Shown in pieces: positions 41,882 through 49,775 of a stretch of DNA of 64,000 bases. The notes beneath the pieces were generated by a model. That model made no database searches, was not told where the DNA came from, and was given only the letters and a program-made list of their open reading frames with translations. The DNA is taken from contig NZ_FNLC01000002.1 in the NCBI RefSeq assembly GCF_900104065.1, positions 912,995 through 976,994 of the forward strand. The letters are read 5' to 3'. Each line of letters starts with the position of its first letter. Positions within the stretch are counted from its first letter, which is position 1. This DNA comes from Natronobacterium texcoconense. Its GTDB lineage: Archaea; Halobacteriota; Halobacteria; Halobacteriales; Natrialbaceae. The translations under genes were made by a program, and so were the position numbers.

Positions 41882-42913
41882 TTATTCGTCCTCTTCCTCG
41901 ATCTGCTGCTGGAACGCCTCGAAGTCGACGTTGTCCTCGAGGGCGTCGACTGCACCATCGAGGTCGGCTTCGGCCTCGTCGAGGCCGCGGAACTCGACGA
42001 TGTTGCCGGTCTCGTCCTGCCACTCCTCGGTTTCCTCGTGGGTAGCAGCGTACTCGATGGCGTCCGCGAGTTCCTGGCGGACGTCCTCGGGCGTTCCCGG
42101 CGGCGCGATCTGAGTCAGTCGGAACTCGGAGATGTAGGCCAGACTGTCGCCGTAGTCGGTGATCTGGTCGATTTCGGGGAACGCGTCGAACTCGGTGTCG
42201 GCGAGGTTCACGACCGCGCTGACGTCGTTACCGTCGACGATGTCGGCCGCGGAGGTGTTCGTCGCGATGCCGGCCGGCACCTCGTCGGAGAGAACCGCCT
42301 CGTTGACCTCGCCACCGCCGTCGTAGGAGACCGCGTTCTCCCATTCGAGTCCGTAGTCGTCGCGAAGCAGGTGCGAGATGGCGTGGCTGTCGTGGCCGAC
42401 GCCCTGGTGAGCGAAGTTCTCGAGGTCGCCGTTCTGGTAGGCGTCACGCAGGTCCGCGTAGTCGTCGATGTCGTGCTCGTCGTTGACGATGATCGTGTAG
42501 CCGAAGATCCCGGAGATGGCGATCGGTTCGAAGTCAGTCGGCTCCCAGTCGGTGTCCTCGAGTCGCCACGCGAACTGCCAGCTCGGAGTGTTGGCGGTCC
42601 CAAACGTGTAGCCGTCACCGTCCTGGCCGTGGAGCCACTCGACGCCACGGAGACTGGCTGCACCCGGACGGTTGTCGATCTCGATAGACTGGCCGAGTTC
42701 CGCTTCCGCGAGCGGGGCGAGCTGGCGTGCGTACGCATCCGTTCCGCCACCTTCCGACCACGGAATCATCCACGTTACCGAGTCGGTCGGGAAGTCGTCG
42801 CCAGCGTCACCACCGGCCCCGCCCGTCTCTCCGTCGTCGAGGCAGCCAGCGAGTCCAGCGAGCGAAATTCCAGCCGTTGCACCCATTCCCTTCAGCACGT
42901 CTCGTCGATCCAT
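41882..42913 (-). CDS. tctC: TctC family substrate-binding lipoprotein
   Basis: A 343-residue Bug/TctC-type binding protein that captures organic acids outside the cell. The N-terminus carries a Tat motif (DRRDVLKGMG) and a lipobox LAGC at about 23-26, so it is a Tat lipoprotein. Acidic glycine-rich linker follows, then WMIPWSEGGGTDAYARQLAP, the conserved first strand with the Bug pattern, and ENRPGA-like DNRPGAASL. ATG 42913 is preferred over 42961 because it begins the signal peptide and lies 28 bases after a TATA-like box. It is first of the operon. Confidence 0.92.
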   Translation of the reverse strand: MDRRDVLKGMGATAGISLAGLAGCLDDGETGGAGGDAGDDFPTDSVTWMIPWSEGGGTDAYARQLAPLAEAELGQSIEIDNRPGAASLRGVEWLHGQDGDGYTFGTANTPSWQFAWRLEDTDWEPTDFEPIAISGIFGYTIIVNDEHDIDDYADLRDAYQNGDLENFAHQGVGHDSHAISHLLRDDYGLEWENAVSYDGGGEVNEAVLSDEVPAGIATNTSAADIVDGNDVSAVVNLADTEFDAFPEIDQITDYGDSLAYISEFRLTQIAPPGTPEDVRQELADAIEYAATHEETEEWQDETGNIVEFRGLDEAEADLDGAVDALEDNVDFEAFQQQIEEEDE

Positions 42914-42926
42914 GCTTCCCCGTACC

Positions 42927-42983
42927 CACTGGACCAGTGATAAGGGTAGCATCCTGTGCAATAGTTACAGGTATCTATTACAG
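42927..42983 (-). promoter_or_regulatory. tctC promoter with operator-like repeats
   Basis: On the minus strand CTTATCAC (42937-42944) is a TATA-like box 28 bases before ATG 42913. CACTGGACCAGTG at 42927-42939 is a perfect 6-1-6 palindrome at the box edge. Upstream lie two adjacent 13-base imperfect direct repeats, GCAATAGTTACAG (42958) and GTATCTATTACAG (42971). This suggests a regulated promoter. Confidence 0.45.
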
Positions 42984-43153
42984 AAATGAAAAATGATGGT
43001 GTTTACTGCCAGTATTTTGCGTGATGTTGTGTATCGGGGGAGCCAATTACATGGCTCGAGATGCCTGACCGCGACGGAACCCGTCGAGGACAATACGGCA
43101 AACGCGTAACCCAACAAAACCCTTACTGTGACCTGTCGAAAACCCTGTCGCAC

Positions 43154-43219
43154 GTGAATTTGCTTCCGGATACCACGAACCGCCGCGTGAACCTGTTTTC
43201 CGATCCCACGAAACGCCGC
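43154..43219 (+). repeat. 33-base tandem duplication at the MFS gene start
   Basis: Two adjacent 33-base units begin with GTG at 43154 and 43187. They encode VNLLPDTTNRR and VNLFSDPTKRR. The units differ at about a quarter of positions, mostly silent or conservative. Each unit offers its own GTG start. Confidence 0.75.
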
Positions 43220-44464
43220 TGGATCGCGTGGGGAGCACTCGCCACCGTCTTCCTGCTTGTCAACCTGTATCGACTCTCGACGGGTGTGCTCTCGGAGCGG
43301 CTGACGGAAGACTTCGGAACGACGGCTGCACAGCTAGGGACGCTTCACGCCGCGTTTTTCTTCATCTACGCGATCGTCCAGATTCCGACCGGCGCACTGG
43401 CCGACCGGGTCGGCCCTCGCCACGTCGGGACGGCGGGCGCGCTCGTCCTCAGCATCGGCGCCGTCGGCTTCGCGCTCAGCGAAAGCTATCTCGCGGCGTT
43501 TCTCTCTCGAGCGATCATCGGTCTCGGTAGCGGCGTCATCTTCATCTCCATTCTCCGGTTCTGTGCGAACTGGTATCGGACCGACGAGTTCGCGACGATG
43601 ACCGGGCTCACCGGAAGCGTCGCCGGACTCGGTGCGATCGTCGCGACGACGCCGCTTGCCGTCACCGTCGGTGCGATCGGCTGGCGATCGACGATGATCG
43701 GACTGGCCGCCATTGGCTTCCTCGCCGGAGGATCGGTCTACGTCTTCGCTCGTAGTTCACCGGCAGACGCCGGACTCGAGCCCATCGATGGCGTCCCCGA
43801 ACAGCCGTCGGTGACGCTCGCGGAGACGACGGACTACCTGCGGACGCTCGCGACCGACGTAGAACAGTGGCTGCTCTCGATGGTCTTCTTCGCCGGCAAC
43901 GGAGCGATGTTGACCCTGCTCGGACTGTGGGGCGTTCCGTATCTCGTCGTCGTGTACGGGCTGGACGTGACGACGGCGTCCTACTACACGTTGCTCGGCT
44001 CCGTCGGGATGCTCGTCGGGCCGCCGGCGATCGGGTGGATCTCCGACCGGCTGAATCGACGGCTTCTACCGATGACGGTAGGGCTCGGGCTGTACGCACT
44101 CGCTCTCGCCGTCGTTCCGATCTTTGGACAGCCACCGCTTCCCGTCGTCGCCGCGTCGTATCTCTGCTGTGGGATTCTCGTCGGCGCTTCGATGCTGTCG
44201 CTCACGACGGTCAAAGACCGGTATCCCGCCGACGCCAGCGGCGTCGCGACGGCAACCGTGAACACGGCTGGGTTCGTCGGCGCGACGATCCTGCCAGCGA
44301 TCATGGGCGTCGTCCTCGATGCCTACCAGACGGGCGATACCGTCGGCGGCACCGTCGTCTACACCGAGTTCGGATACCGGATCGCGTTCGGTATCCTCGC
44401 CGGTGCCGTCGCCATCGCGTTTTGCTGTTCGCTGTGGCTGTTCGTACGGGATCGGACGGTATAG
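43154..44464 (+). CDS. MFS transporter
   Basis: A 436-residue major facilitator with twelve membrane spans starting about 25 residues in. Loop 2-3 has the MFS motif ALADRVGPRHVGTAG (G-x3-D-x2-G-x2-x3-G-x), and a second copy is ISDRLNRRLLPM in the other half. It resembles organic-anion or drug transporters and is divergent from tctC, perhaps sharing its substrate class. The start is ambiguous: ATG 43061, GTG 43154 and GTG 43187 are in frame. The two GTGs head a 33-base tandem duplication, and a TTACTG box lies about 28 bases before 43154. Confidence 0.85.
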   Translation: MNLLPDTTNRRVNLFSDPTKRRWIAWGALATVFLLVNLYRLSTGVLSERLTEDFGTTAAQLGTLHAAFFFIYAIVQIPTGALADRVGPRHVGTAGALVLSIGAVGFALSESYLAAFLSRAIIGLGSGVIFISILRFCANWYRTDEFATMTGLTGSVAGLGAIVATTPLAVTVGAIGWRSTMIGLAAIGFLAGGSVYVFARSSPADAGLEPIDGVPEQPSVTLAETTDYLRTLATDVEQWLLSMVFFAGNGAMLTLLGLWGVPYLVVVYGLDVTTASYYTLLGSVGMLVGPPAIGWISDRLNRRLLPMTVGLGLYALALAVVPIFGQPPLPVVAASYLCCGILVGASMLSLTTVKDRYPADASGVATATVNTAGFVGATILPAIMGVVLDAYQTGDTVGGTVVYTEFGYRIAFGILAGAVAIAFCCSLWLFVRDRTV

Positions 44465-44471
44465 TTGAGAA

Positions 44472-44915
44472 CTAGTAGTCCGGCTGCTTCTCCGGATCCG
44501 CACCCAGATTCGCTTCCGAAACGATCTGCGCGCCGGGATCGGAGAGTTCGACGGTGACGTCCTCGGGAACGACCTTGCTGATCTCGTCGACGTTACCGGC
44601 CAGTACCGTCAGGATGTCGTCAGGGTTCGCGTACAGCAACATCGTCCCGTCCTGGCCCTCCGCGACGAGTTGCGTGTCGTTCAGGACGACCTGATCGTTC
44701 TGGATCGTCGCCGCGACGACCGGCAGCGCCGCCGGCTTCCCCTTCTCGTCGTCCCGAACCTTCCGAATGTGAACCGCCTCGAGGTCGAGGACGTCCTTGT
44801 GTTCTTTGACGCGCTCGGCGCAGGCGACCATGTCCTGTAGCAGCGCCGATTTTTGCTCTCCTGCCTCGTGGTCGCCGTCGAGACAGTGCTGGCAGACGCG
44901 AAGCTCGAGTCGCAT
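44472..44915 (-). CDS. Uncharacterised haloarchaeal protein with CxxC
   Basis: A 147-residue acidic protein. CQHCLDGDHEAG near the N-terminus is a possible metal site. A helix follows (ALLQDMVACAERVKEH), then beta-rich LPVVAATIQNDQVVLNDTQL and GTMLLYANPDDI. No membrane segment is present. I do not recognise the family. ATG 44915 is preferred over 44963, because the longer form would begin only three bases after the upstream MBL gene's stop and is not similar in character. It is convergent with the MFS gene. Confidence 0.65.
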   Translation of the reverse strand: MRLELRVCQHCLDGDHEAGEQKSALLQDMVACAERVKEHKDVLDLEAVHIRKVRDDEKGKPAALPVVAATIQNDQVVLNDTQLVAEGQDGTMLLYANPDDILTVLAGNVDEISKVVPEDVTVELSDPGAQIVSEANLGADPEKQPDY

Positions 44916-44966
44916 TACTCGCTCGTTATCGACGGAGACCGATGAGCGTTCCGTTTCCGGCACCGG

Positions 44967-45650
44967 CTACGACTGGCGCTCGTAAATCTCGCGAATCTGC
45001 TCGCTCCCACGGTCGACGTAGCCACCGTGGTAACAGACGGTATGTTCGATCTCGAGGTCGGCGAGCCTCCCGACCGACTCGAGGGCGCGATCCATGTCGG
45101 GAGTGAACTCGCGTTTCGGACCCGACAGCGGCTCCTCGCCGTCGGCTACGAGCGCGTCGCCGGCGAGCAACAGCCCACTCTCGGGGAAGTACAACGATAC
45201 GTGCCCGGGCGCGTGGCCGGGCGTCGCGACGATCTCCATCGGCCCCGCGAGCGTCGGGATACGAACGCCATCGGCGAGTTCGAGGTCGACGTCGACGGGC
45301 GGATAGCGATCTCCGTCGCCTTTGATCGGATCGCGCTCGCCCGTGATGTACGGTGCTTCCTCGCGGTGGGTGGCGACGACCGCGTCCGTGTGCTCGAGCA
45401 ACTCCGCCAGCCCGCCCGCGTGATCGCCGTCGTGGTGGGTCAACACGACCAGCCAGATATCCTCGAGTTCGTGCTCGAGGCTCCGGAGGTGCGTGCGAAG
45501 GGAGTCGACGACGCCTTCGGGACCGACGTCGATCAGGACGAGTCCGCGGTCGGTCTCGACGACCGCGGGCGTGATCGTCAGTTCGCGACCACCGTACTCG
45601 ACGGTGATCGGGAGCGCGTGAAGGCCGGGATCGTCGGCGCTGTTCGACAT
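44967..45650 (-). CDS. Metallo-beta-lactamase-fold hydrolase
   Basis: A 227-residue MBL-fold hydrolase. The metal-binding motif THHDGDHAGG (H-x-x-x-D-H) lies at about 71-80. TPGHAPGHVSLYF gives the next histidine, LAGDAL the bridging aspartate, and TVCYHGGYVDRG the last histidine. Family members are glyoxalase II-like or lactonase-like enzymes acting on thioesters or lactones; the substrate is unknown. It starts at ATG 45650. The next gene starts 51 bases later on the same strand. Confidence 0.88.
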   Translation of the reverse strand: MSNSADDPGLHALPITVEYGGRELTITPAVVETDRGLVLIDVGPEGVVDSLRTHLRSLEHELEDIWLVVLTHHDGDHAGGLAELLEHTDAVVATHREEAPYITGERDPIKGDGDRYPPVDVDLELADGVRIPTLAGPMEIVATPGHAPGHVSLYFPESGLLLAGDALVADGEEPLSGPKREFTPDMDRALESVGRLADLEIEHTVCYHGGYVDRGSEQIREIYERQS

Positions 45651-45753
45651 AGCTGGTCGTTCGTCGGGAGCGACGAAAACGCTTCGAGGTGGAATCGCTC
45701 GAGTTCCGATTCCACAGTAGGTCGGCGATCGATCGACACGAGCGGGTCCGCGA

Positions 45754-46083
45754 TCAGAACTTCGGTGGCCAGTGTTTGATCAGTACGATCGCGGCGCTTC
45801 CGTAGAAAGAGACGAGAGTGACTGCACCGATCGGCGATAATCGAAAGACGGTGTAGGGTCCGACGAGGAGCAAGGCGAGGAGACCGCCCCCGACCTGTAG
45901 TACGACACCGAACGCCGTCAACTCCGCTTCGCGTAATTGAAAGATGTTCTCGTATCTGAACGCGAGTTCGGGATCGACGAGGCTCAGGCCGCAGAGTCCA
46001 CCGATGATCAACCAGACGGGAACGAAGACGAATTCGATGGGATGCCAGGAGATCCAGAGCACAACGACGTTTATCGAGATCAT
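45754..46083 (-). CDS. Small three-span membrane protein
   Basis: A 109-residue protein with three membrane spans (about 4-30, 55-75 and 83-102). PELAFRYENIFQLREAELTAFG lies between the first two as a conserved-looking cytoplasmic segment. It resembles small haloarchaeal DUF-type membrane proteins, but I cannot name the family. ATG 46083 is preferred over 46167, since the first hydrophobic helix begins there and an A/T-rich promoter region lies upstream. Confidence 0.6.
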   Translation of the reverse strand: MISINVVVLWISWHPIEFVFVPVWLIIGGLCGLSLVDPELAFRYENIFQLREAELTAFGVVLQVGGGLLALLLVGPYTVFRLSPIGAVTLVSFYGSAAIVLIKHWPPKF

Positions 46084-46191
46084 GTGAGAAACACGACAAT
46101 AAGGACTCAAATAATTTAGGGTAATAGAAGGGCAAAGAGACTGACCGTCCGAGACCACTCCCAGCAATCGAGGTTCGAACCGGAGGACGCC

Positions 46192-47355
46192 CTACTCGAG
46201 CCCCTGCTCGAACGCTTGCTTCAGATCGCCGATCAGGTCGTCGACGTGCTCGATGCCGACCGAGACCCGGATCAAGCTATCCTTCAACCCGGCCTCGAGG
46301 CGCTCTTCGCGCGGAATCGCGGCGTGGGTCATCGGTGCGGGCTGTTCGATCAGGCTCTCGACGCCGCCGAGACTCTCCGCGAGGGTGAAGACCTCGGTCG
46401 AGGAGACGACCTCGCTTGCCTCCTCGAGGCTGGCATCGAGTTCGAAACTGAGCATGCCACCGAAGTCTCGCATCTGCTCGCTGGCGATTTCGTGACCGGG
46501 ATGGGACGCGAGGCCGGGGTAGTAGACCCGCTCGACGTCGGGGTTGTCCTCGAGCCACGACGCGATGGCGCTGGCGTTCTTGCAGTGGCGGTCCATCCGG
46601 ACGGGCAGGGTCTTGGTCCCCCGGAGAACGAGGAAGCTCTCGAAGGGACCGGGCGTCGCGCCCACGGAGTTCTGGTAGAAGCCGAACTCCTCGTCGAGTT
46701 CCTCGTCGTTGGTCAGGAGCGCGCCGCCGACCACGTCGGAGTGGCCGCCGAGGTACTTCGTCAGCGAGTGCGAGACGATATCGGCACCGAGATCGAGCGG
46801 GTTCTGGAGGTACGGCGTCGCAAACGTGTTGTCGATGGCACAGAGCGCGTCGTGGTCGTGGGCGATCTCCGCCGCGCCCTCGATGTCGACGATCGACATC
46901 AGCGGGTTGGTCGGCGTCTCGAGCCACAGCAATTCCGTGTTCTCCTGGAACGCCGACTCGATCGCCTCGAGATCGGTCATATCGACGAAGCTAAACTCGA
47001 GGTCGTAGTCCTCGTAGACCTGCGTGAAGATGCGGTGGGTGCCGCCGTAGACGTCGTTGCCGGTGACGACGTGGTCGCCGGACTCCAGCAGGTTGAGCAC
47101 GGTGTTGATCGAGGCCATCCCCGAGGCGAACGCGCGGCCGTACTCGGCGTTCTCGAGGCTGGCGAGGTTCTCCTCGAGGTCGGTCCGGGTCGGGTTTCCG
47201 GTCCGGGAGTACTCATAGCCCCGATGTTCGCCGGGGGCGTCCTGTTCGTACGTCGAGTTGGCGTGGATGGGCGTCATCAGCGCGCCCGTCTCCTCGTCGG
47301 GTTCCTGTCCGGCGTGAATCGAGCGGGTTTCGATCCGGAACTGGTCGTCGTCCAT
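46192..47355 (-). CDS. Cystathionine gamma-synthase/lyase-like PLP enzyme
   Basis: A 387-residue enzyme of the Cys/Met metabolism PLP-dependent family (cystathionine gamma-synthase, gamma-lyase or O-acetylhomoserine sulfhydrylase). YEYSRTGNPTRTDLE, FASGMASINTVL, LWLETPTNPLMSI, the PLP lysine in SHSLTKYLGGHSDVVGG, and YPGLASHPGHEIA are in family order. This fits methionine or cysteine transsulfuration, together with the MetE pair 9 kb away. The exact reaction cannot be told from sequence alone. It is divergent from rpl21e. Confidence 0.92.
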   Translation of the reverse strand: MDDDQFRIETRSIHAGQEPDEETGALMTPIHANSTYEQDAPGEHRGYEYSRTGNPTRTDLEENLASLENAEYGRAFASGMASINTVLNLLESGDHVVTGNDVYGGTHRIFTQVYEDYDLEFSFVDMTDLEAIESAFQENTELLWLETPTNPLMSIVDIEGAAEIAHDHDALCAIDNTFATPYLQNPLDLGADIVSHSLTKYLGGHSDVVGGALLTNDEELDEEFGFYQNSVGATPGPFESFLVLRGTKTLPVRMDRHCKNASAIASWLEDNPDVERVYYPGLASHPGHEIASEQMRDFGGMLSFELDASLEEASEVVSSTEVFTLAESLGGVESLIEQPAPMTHAAIPREERLEAGLKDSLIRVSVGIEHVDDLIGDLKQAFEQGLE

Positions 47356-47450
47356 GCGTGGGCCGACGGGTCGGAGGTAGGTTACGTTTGTCTTCTGTCC
47401 CGCCGGGCGAACTCGCGCGCCACGAACTCCCTCCGTCGCGGAACGTGCGT

Positions 47451-47457
47451 TTTATAA
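47451..47457 (+). promoter_or_regulatory. TATA box of the rpl21e-rpoF operon
   Basis: TTTATAA is a strong haloarchaeal TATA box 30-36 bases before ATG 47487, giving a very short leader. GAGGGG at 47472-47477 lies at ribosome-binding-site distance but near the expected transcript start. Confidence 0.55.
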
Positions 47458-47486
47458 CCGTCACCAAGTAAGAGGGGCGTACGACT

Positions 47487-47795
47487 ATGCCGAACTCTAA
47501 TGGCCCTCGTCAGGGAACCCGGAACAAACTCTCGAACGATCCCCGAGAACGCGGGGCATCGCCGCCACAGCGTGCGATTCAGGAGTACGAGGAGGGCGAG
47601 AAGGTCCACCTCAAGATCGACCCGAGTATCCACAAGGGTCGCTTCCACCCGCGCTTCGACGGTCGAACCGGCGAAGTCGTCGGTAAACAGGGCGACGCGT
47701 TCAAGGTACAGATTAACGACGGCGGCAAGGACAAGACGCTGATCGTCGCCGCAGCCCACATGCGCGCCCAGGAACGCGCCGAAGACCGCGTCTAA
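47487..47795 (+). CDS. rpl21e: 50S ribosomal protein L21e
   Basis: A 102-residue archaeal/eukaryotic L21e of normal length. The N-terminal [19 protein letters not shown] is typical, and the [29 protein letters not shown] core is split over residues 35-62. It is the first gene of the rpl21e-rpoF operon, 12 bases before rpoF, a pairing kept across archaea. A strong TATA box lies upstream. Confidence 0.97.
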   Translation: MPNSNGPRQGTRNKLSNDPRERGASPPQRAIQEYEEGEKVHLKIDPSIHKGRFHPRFDGRTGEVVGKQGDAFKVQINDGGKDKTLIVAAAHMRAQERAEDRV

Positions 47796-47807
47796 ACAGC
47801 TCCCAGC

Positions 47808-48164
47808 ATGACGATCTTCAAAGAGATCGTCGACGAGGAGTTCCTCACGGTCTCGGAAACGAAGGAACTGCTCGCCGACATCGAGGCCGAACGCGCACTG
47901 GACGAGGACCGCGAGCTCCCCTACGAACTCGCTCGAGCGATCGAACACGTCAACCGGTTCACCGCCCTCGAGCCCGAGGAAGCCCAGCAGCTCGTCGACG
48001 ACCTCCAGGAGCTGGAGAAAGTCGACGAGGCGACGGCGTACAAGATCGCCAACCTCCTCCCGCGCAACCGGGACGAGCTTCGATCGGTGTACGCACAGCA
48101 ACGGTACTCGCTGTCGGGGGACGAACTCGACGATATTCTCAACGTCGTCGCGAAGTACGCCTGA
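47808..48164 (+). CDS. rpoF: RNA polymerase subunit Rpo4 (Rpb4/RpoF)
   Basis: A 118-residue Rpb4-family subunit that forms the polymerase stalk with Rpo7. LTVSETKELLADIEAER and LLPRNRDELRSVYAQQRYSL are the two helical hallmark regions. It follows rpl21e directly, as in many archaea. Its TGA stop overlaps the first base of an 80-base palindromic element (48164-48243), which therefore forms the immediate 3' end of the transcript. Confidence 0.94.
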   Translation: MTIFKEIVDEEFLTVSETKELLADIEAERALDEDRELPYELARAIEHVNRFTALEPEEAQQLVDDLQELEKVDEATAYKIANLLPRNRDELRSVYAQQRYSLSGDELDDILNVVAKYA

Positions 48165-48243
48165 TACGGTCTGCTGTCGTCAATTCCCGCCGATCGCCGA
48201 CCCGGGCTGGCGATCGACGGGAAACAGTTACAGCAGATCGTAT
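48164..48243. repeat. Palindromic element, family A copy 2
   Basis: The left end ATACGGTCTGCTGT and right end CAGCAGATCGTAT match those of the element at 12836-12917. The inner stem is CGATCGCC with GGCGATCG, different in sequence but again closing a 10-base loop, GACCCGGGCT. The element starts on the last base of the rpoF stop codon. Confidence 0.8.
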
Positions 48244-48351
48244 GCCGTCGGTTCCTTCGCTTCGATCGTCTGGTACCGCATCGAATGCGTTCGACCGTCC
48301 GTAGTCGAGCGGGCCGATTCTTTAAGTACGCCGTCCCCATATCTACAGGCA

Positions 48352-48945
48352 ATGAGCGAAGCCGACAGCGATGGGACGGACGACGACGTTCGACGCGCGG
48401 TGGTACTGGACTATCTCGCCCACGGCCTGTCGGACGACGGACGACCACAGTACGAGAAGTCCCCCGCCGGGTACGCCCTCGGTATCGAGGACTTCACGCT
48501 GTATCAGGTCGCGTTCGACGAGGACGAACGGCTCACCATCGGGAGCGAGGTCGTCGTCGGACCACGCGACGAACGCGACGTCGTGACCGAGTGCAACGCC
48601 GTCGAGTACGAGGACCTCTCCTCGGGGGCGAAGTCCGAACTCGAGTACGTCGTTCAGGACCTGGTCGAGGAGAACGAACAGCGGTTCGTCGACTTCTACA
48701 ACGACGCCCAGCCGATCACGCTGCGACTCCACCAGTTGAATCTGCTCCCGGGGATCGGCAAGAAACTGCGCAACAGCATCCTCGACGAACGCAAGCGCAA
48801 ACCCTTCGAGAGCTTCGAAGAGCTCTCGGAACGCGTCTCCGGACTGCACGACCCCGACGAAGTCCTCGTCGAACGCATTCTCGAGGAACTCCAGGAAGAC
48901 GACCTGAAGTATCAGACGTTCGTCGGCCGCGAACAGGGTCAGTAA
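48352..48945 (+). CDS. DUF655 family putative RNA-binding protein
   Basis: A 197-residue DUF655 protein. The N-terminal part (about 1-110) has an OB-like strand pattern (VVLDYLAHGLSDDGRPQYEKSP, split across 18-39). The C-terminal helix-hairpin-helix region contains LNLLPGIGKKLRNSILDERKRKPF at about 122-146 and VSGLHDPDEVLVERILEEL. The gene family sits next to rpoF and ksgA across archaea and is thought to act in RNA or ribosome metabolism. ATG 48352 lies about 30 bases after CTTTAAGT. Confidence 0.93.
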   Translation: MSEADSDGTDDDVRRAVVLDYLAHGLSDDGRPQYEKSPAGYALGIEDFTLYQVAFDEDERLTIGSEVVVGPRDERDVVTECNAVEYEDLSSGAKSELEYVVQDLVEENEQRFVDFYNDAQPITLRLHQLNLLPGIGKKLRNSILDERKRKPFESFEELSERVSGLHDPDEVLVERILEELQEDDLKYQTFVGREQGQ

Positions 48946-49041
48946 CGTCATTTTCGACGCCTTCGCCGCGCGAGAACGTCCCACCGACAGTGACTCGTCT
49001 CGCCTGCCCGCCATTCCCTGGGCCAGCGAACGCACGTCACG

Positions 49042-49049
49042 TTTTATTT
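49042..49049 (+). promoter_or_regulatory. TATA box of the HTH/DUF7521-like pair
   Basis: TTTTATTT is centred 28 bases before GTG 49073. It argues for that start over a TTG at 49067. Confidence 0.5.
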
Positions 49050-49072
49050 CCAACCAGTCGGTACGATTGTGC

Positions 49073-49423
49073 GTGGTCGACGACTGTGATCCCGCTGACG
49101 TGTTCGCCCTCCTCGACGACGAGTACGCGCGCTCGATCCTCGCGGCCACGAGTCAAAGAACCATGACAGCGACGGAACTCAGCGACCAGTGTGAGATGTC
49201 CCTCTCGACGGTCTACCGTCGAACGGACTCGCTCGAGGAGTGCGGTCTCCTCGAAGCCAGTACCGAGATCGATCCCGAGGGGAACCACACGACGGTCTAC
49301 AGCGCCCGGTTGCAACGACTGACGATCGAACTCGAGGACGGAACCTACGACGTGCGCCTCGCGGCTGGGTCGGTCACTCGAGAGTACGCCGACGCCTTCA
49401 CCGACCTCTGGGAGGGACTGTGA
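49073..49423 (+). CDS. Winged-helix transcription regulator
   Basis: A 116-residue regulator with an N-terminal winged helix. VFALLDDEYARSILAAT, TATELSDQCEMSLSTVYRRTDSLEECG is helix 2, recognition helix and turn (split at 33-59), and the wing runs to TTVYSARLQRL. It has its own promoter and a GTG start. Its TGA overlaps the ATG of a small membrane protein by one base (TGATG). This regulator plus membrane-protein pair is recurrent in haloarchaea, and the membrane protein may control the regulator. Confidence 0.82.
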   Translation: MVDDCDPADVFALLDDEYARSILAATSQRTMTATELSDQCEMSLSTVYRRTDSLEECGLLEASTEIDPEGNHTTVYSARLQRLTIELEDGTYDVRLAAGSVTREYADAFTDLWEGL

Positions 49424-49719
49424 TGTTCGGAATTCCACCCGAGACCGCGACGAGTCTTACGTCGACGATCGTCCTCCTCCAGATCGCTGTCGGGCTGGTG
49501 ATCACAGCGCTCGCGGCAGTTGGCTACCGGCGGAACCGGAGCCAGCCGATGTTGTTTCTCGCAGTCGGTATCGCACTGCTCACGTTCGTCTCGGCAGTGT
49601 TCACGATCGCGGTCGCCCGGACGGGATCGGTCGCCATGACGCCGCTCGTCGGCCAGCTGACGGAGTTCGTCGGCCTCCTGTTCGTGCTCTACTCGATCGT
49701 CCTGGCGCGCAGGCAGTGA
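49423..49719 (+). CDS. DUF7521-like small membrane protein
   Basis: A 98-residue protein with three membrane spans (about 12-36, 41-66 and 73-93) and short loops, ending RRQ. It is translationally coupled to the winged-helix gene by a TGATG overlap. The pairing with an HTH gene and the topology fit the haloarchaeal DUF7521 family, from memory. It may sense a membrane state for the partner regulator (inference). Confidence 0.72.
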   Translation: MFGIPPETATSLTSTIVLLQIAVGLVITALAAVGYRRNRSQPMLFLAVGIALLTFVSAVFTIAVARTGSVAMTPLVGQLTEFVGLLFVLYSIVLARRQ

Positions 49720-49775
49720 GTCGGCGACGGCCTCGAGACGGTGCGTTTACACCCGCCGACCCCCAACCGCCGGCA

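Noticed and set aside
46172-46183. GGTTCGAACCGG as the T-arm of a tRNA
   Set aside because: It is a self-complementary string next to a gene stop. No acceptor, D or anticodon stems can be drawn around it.
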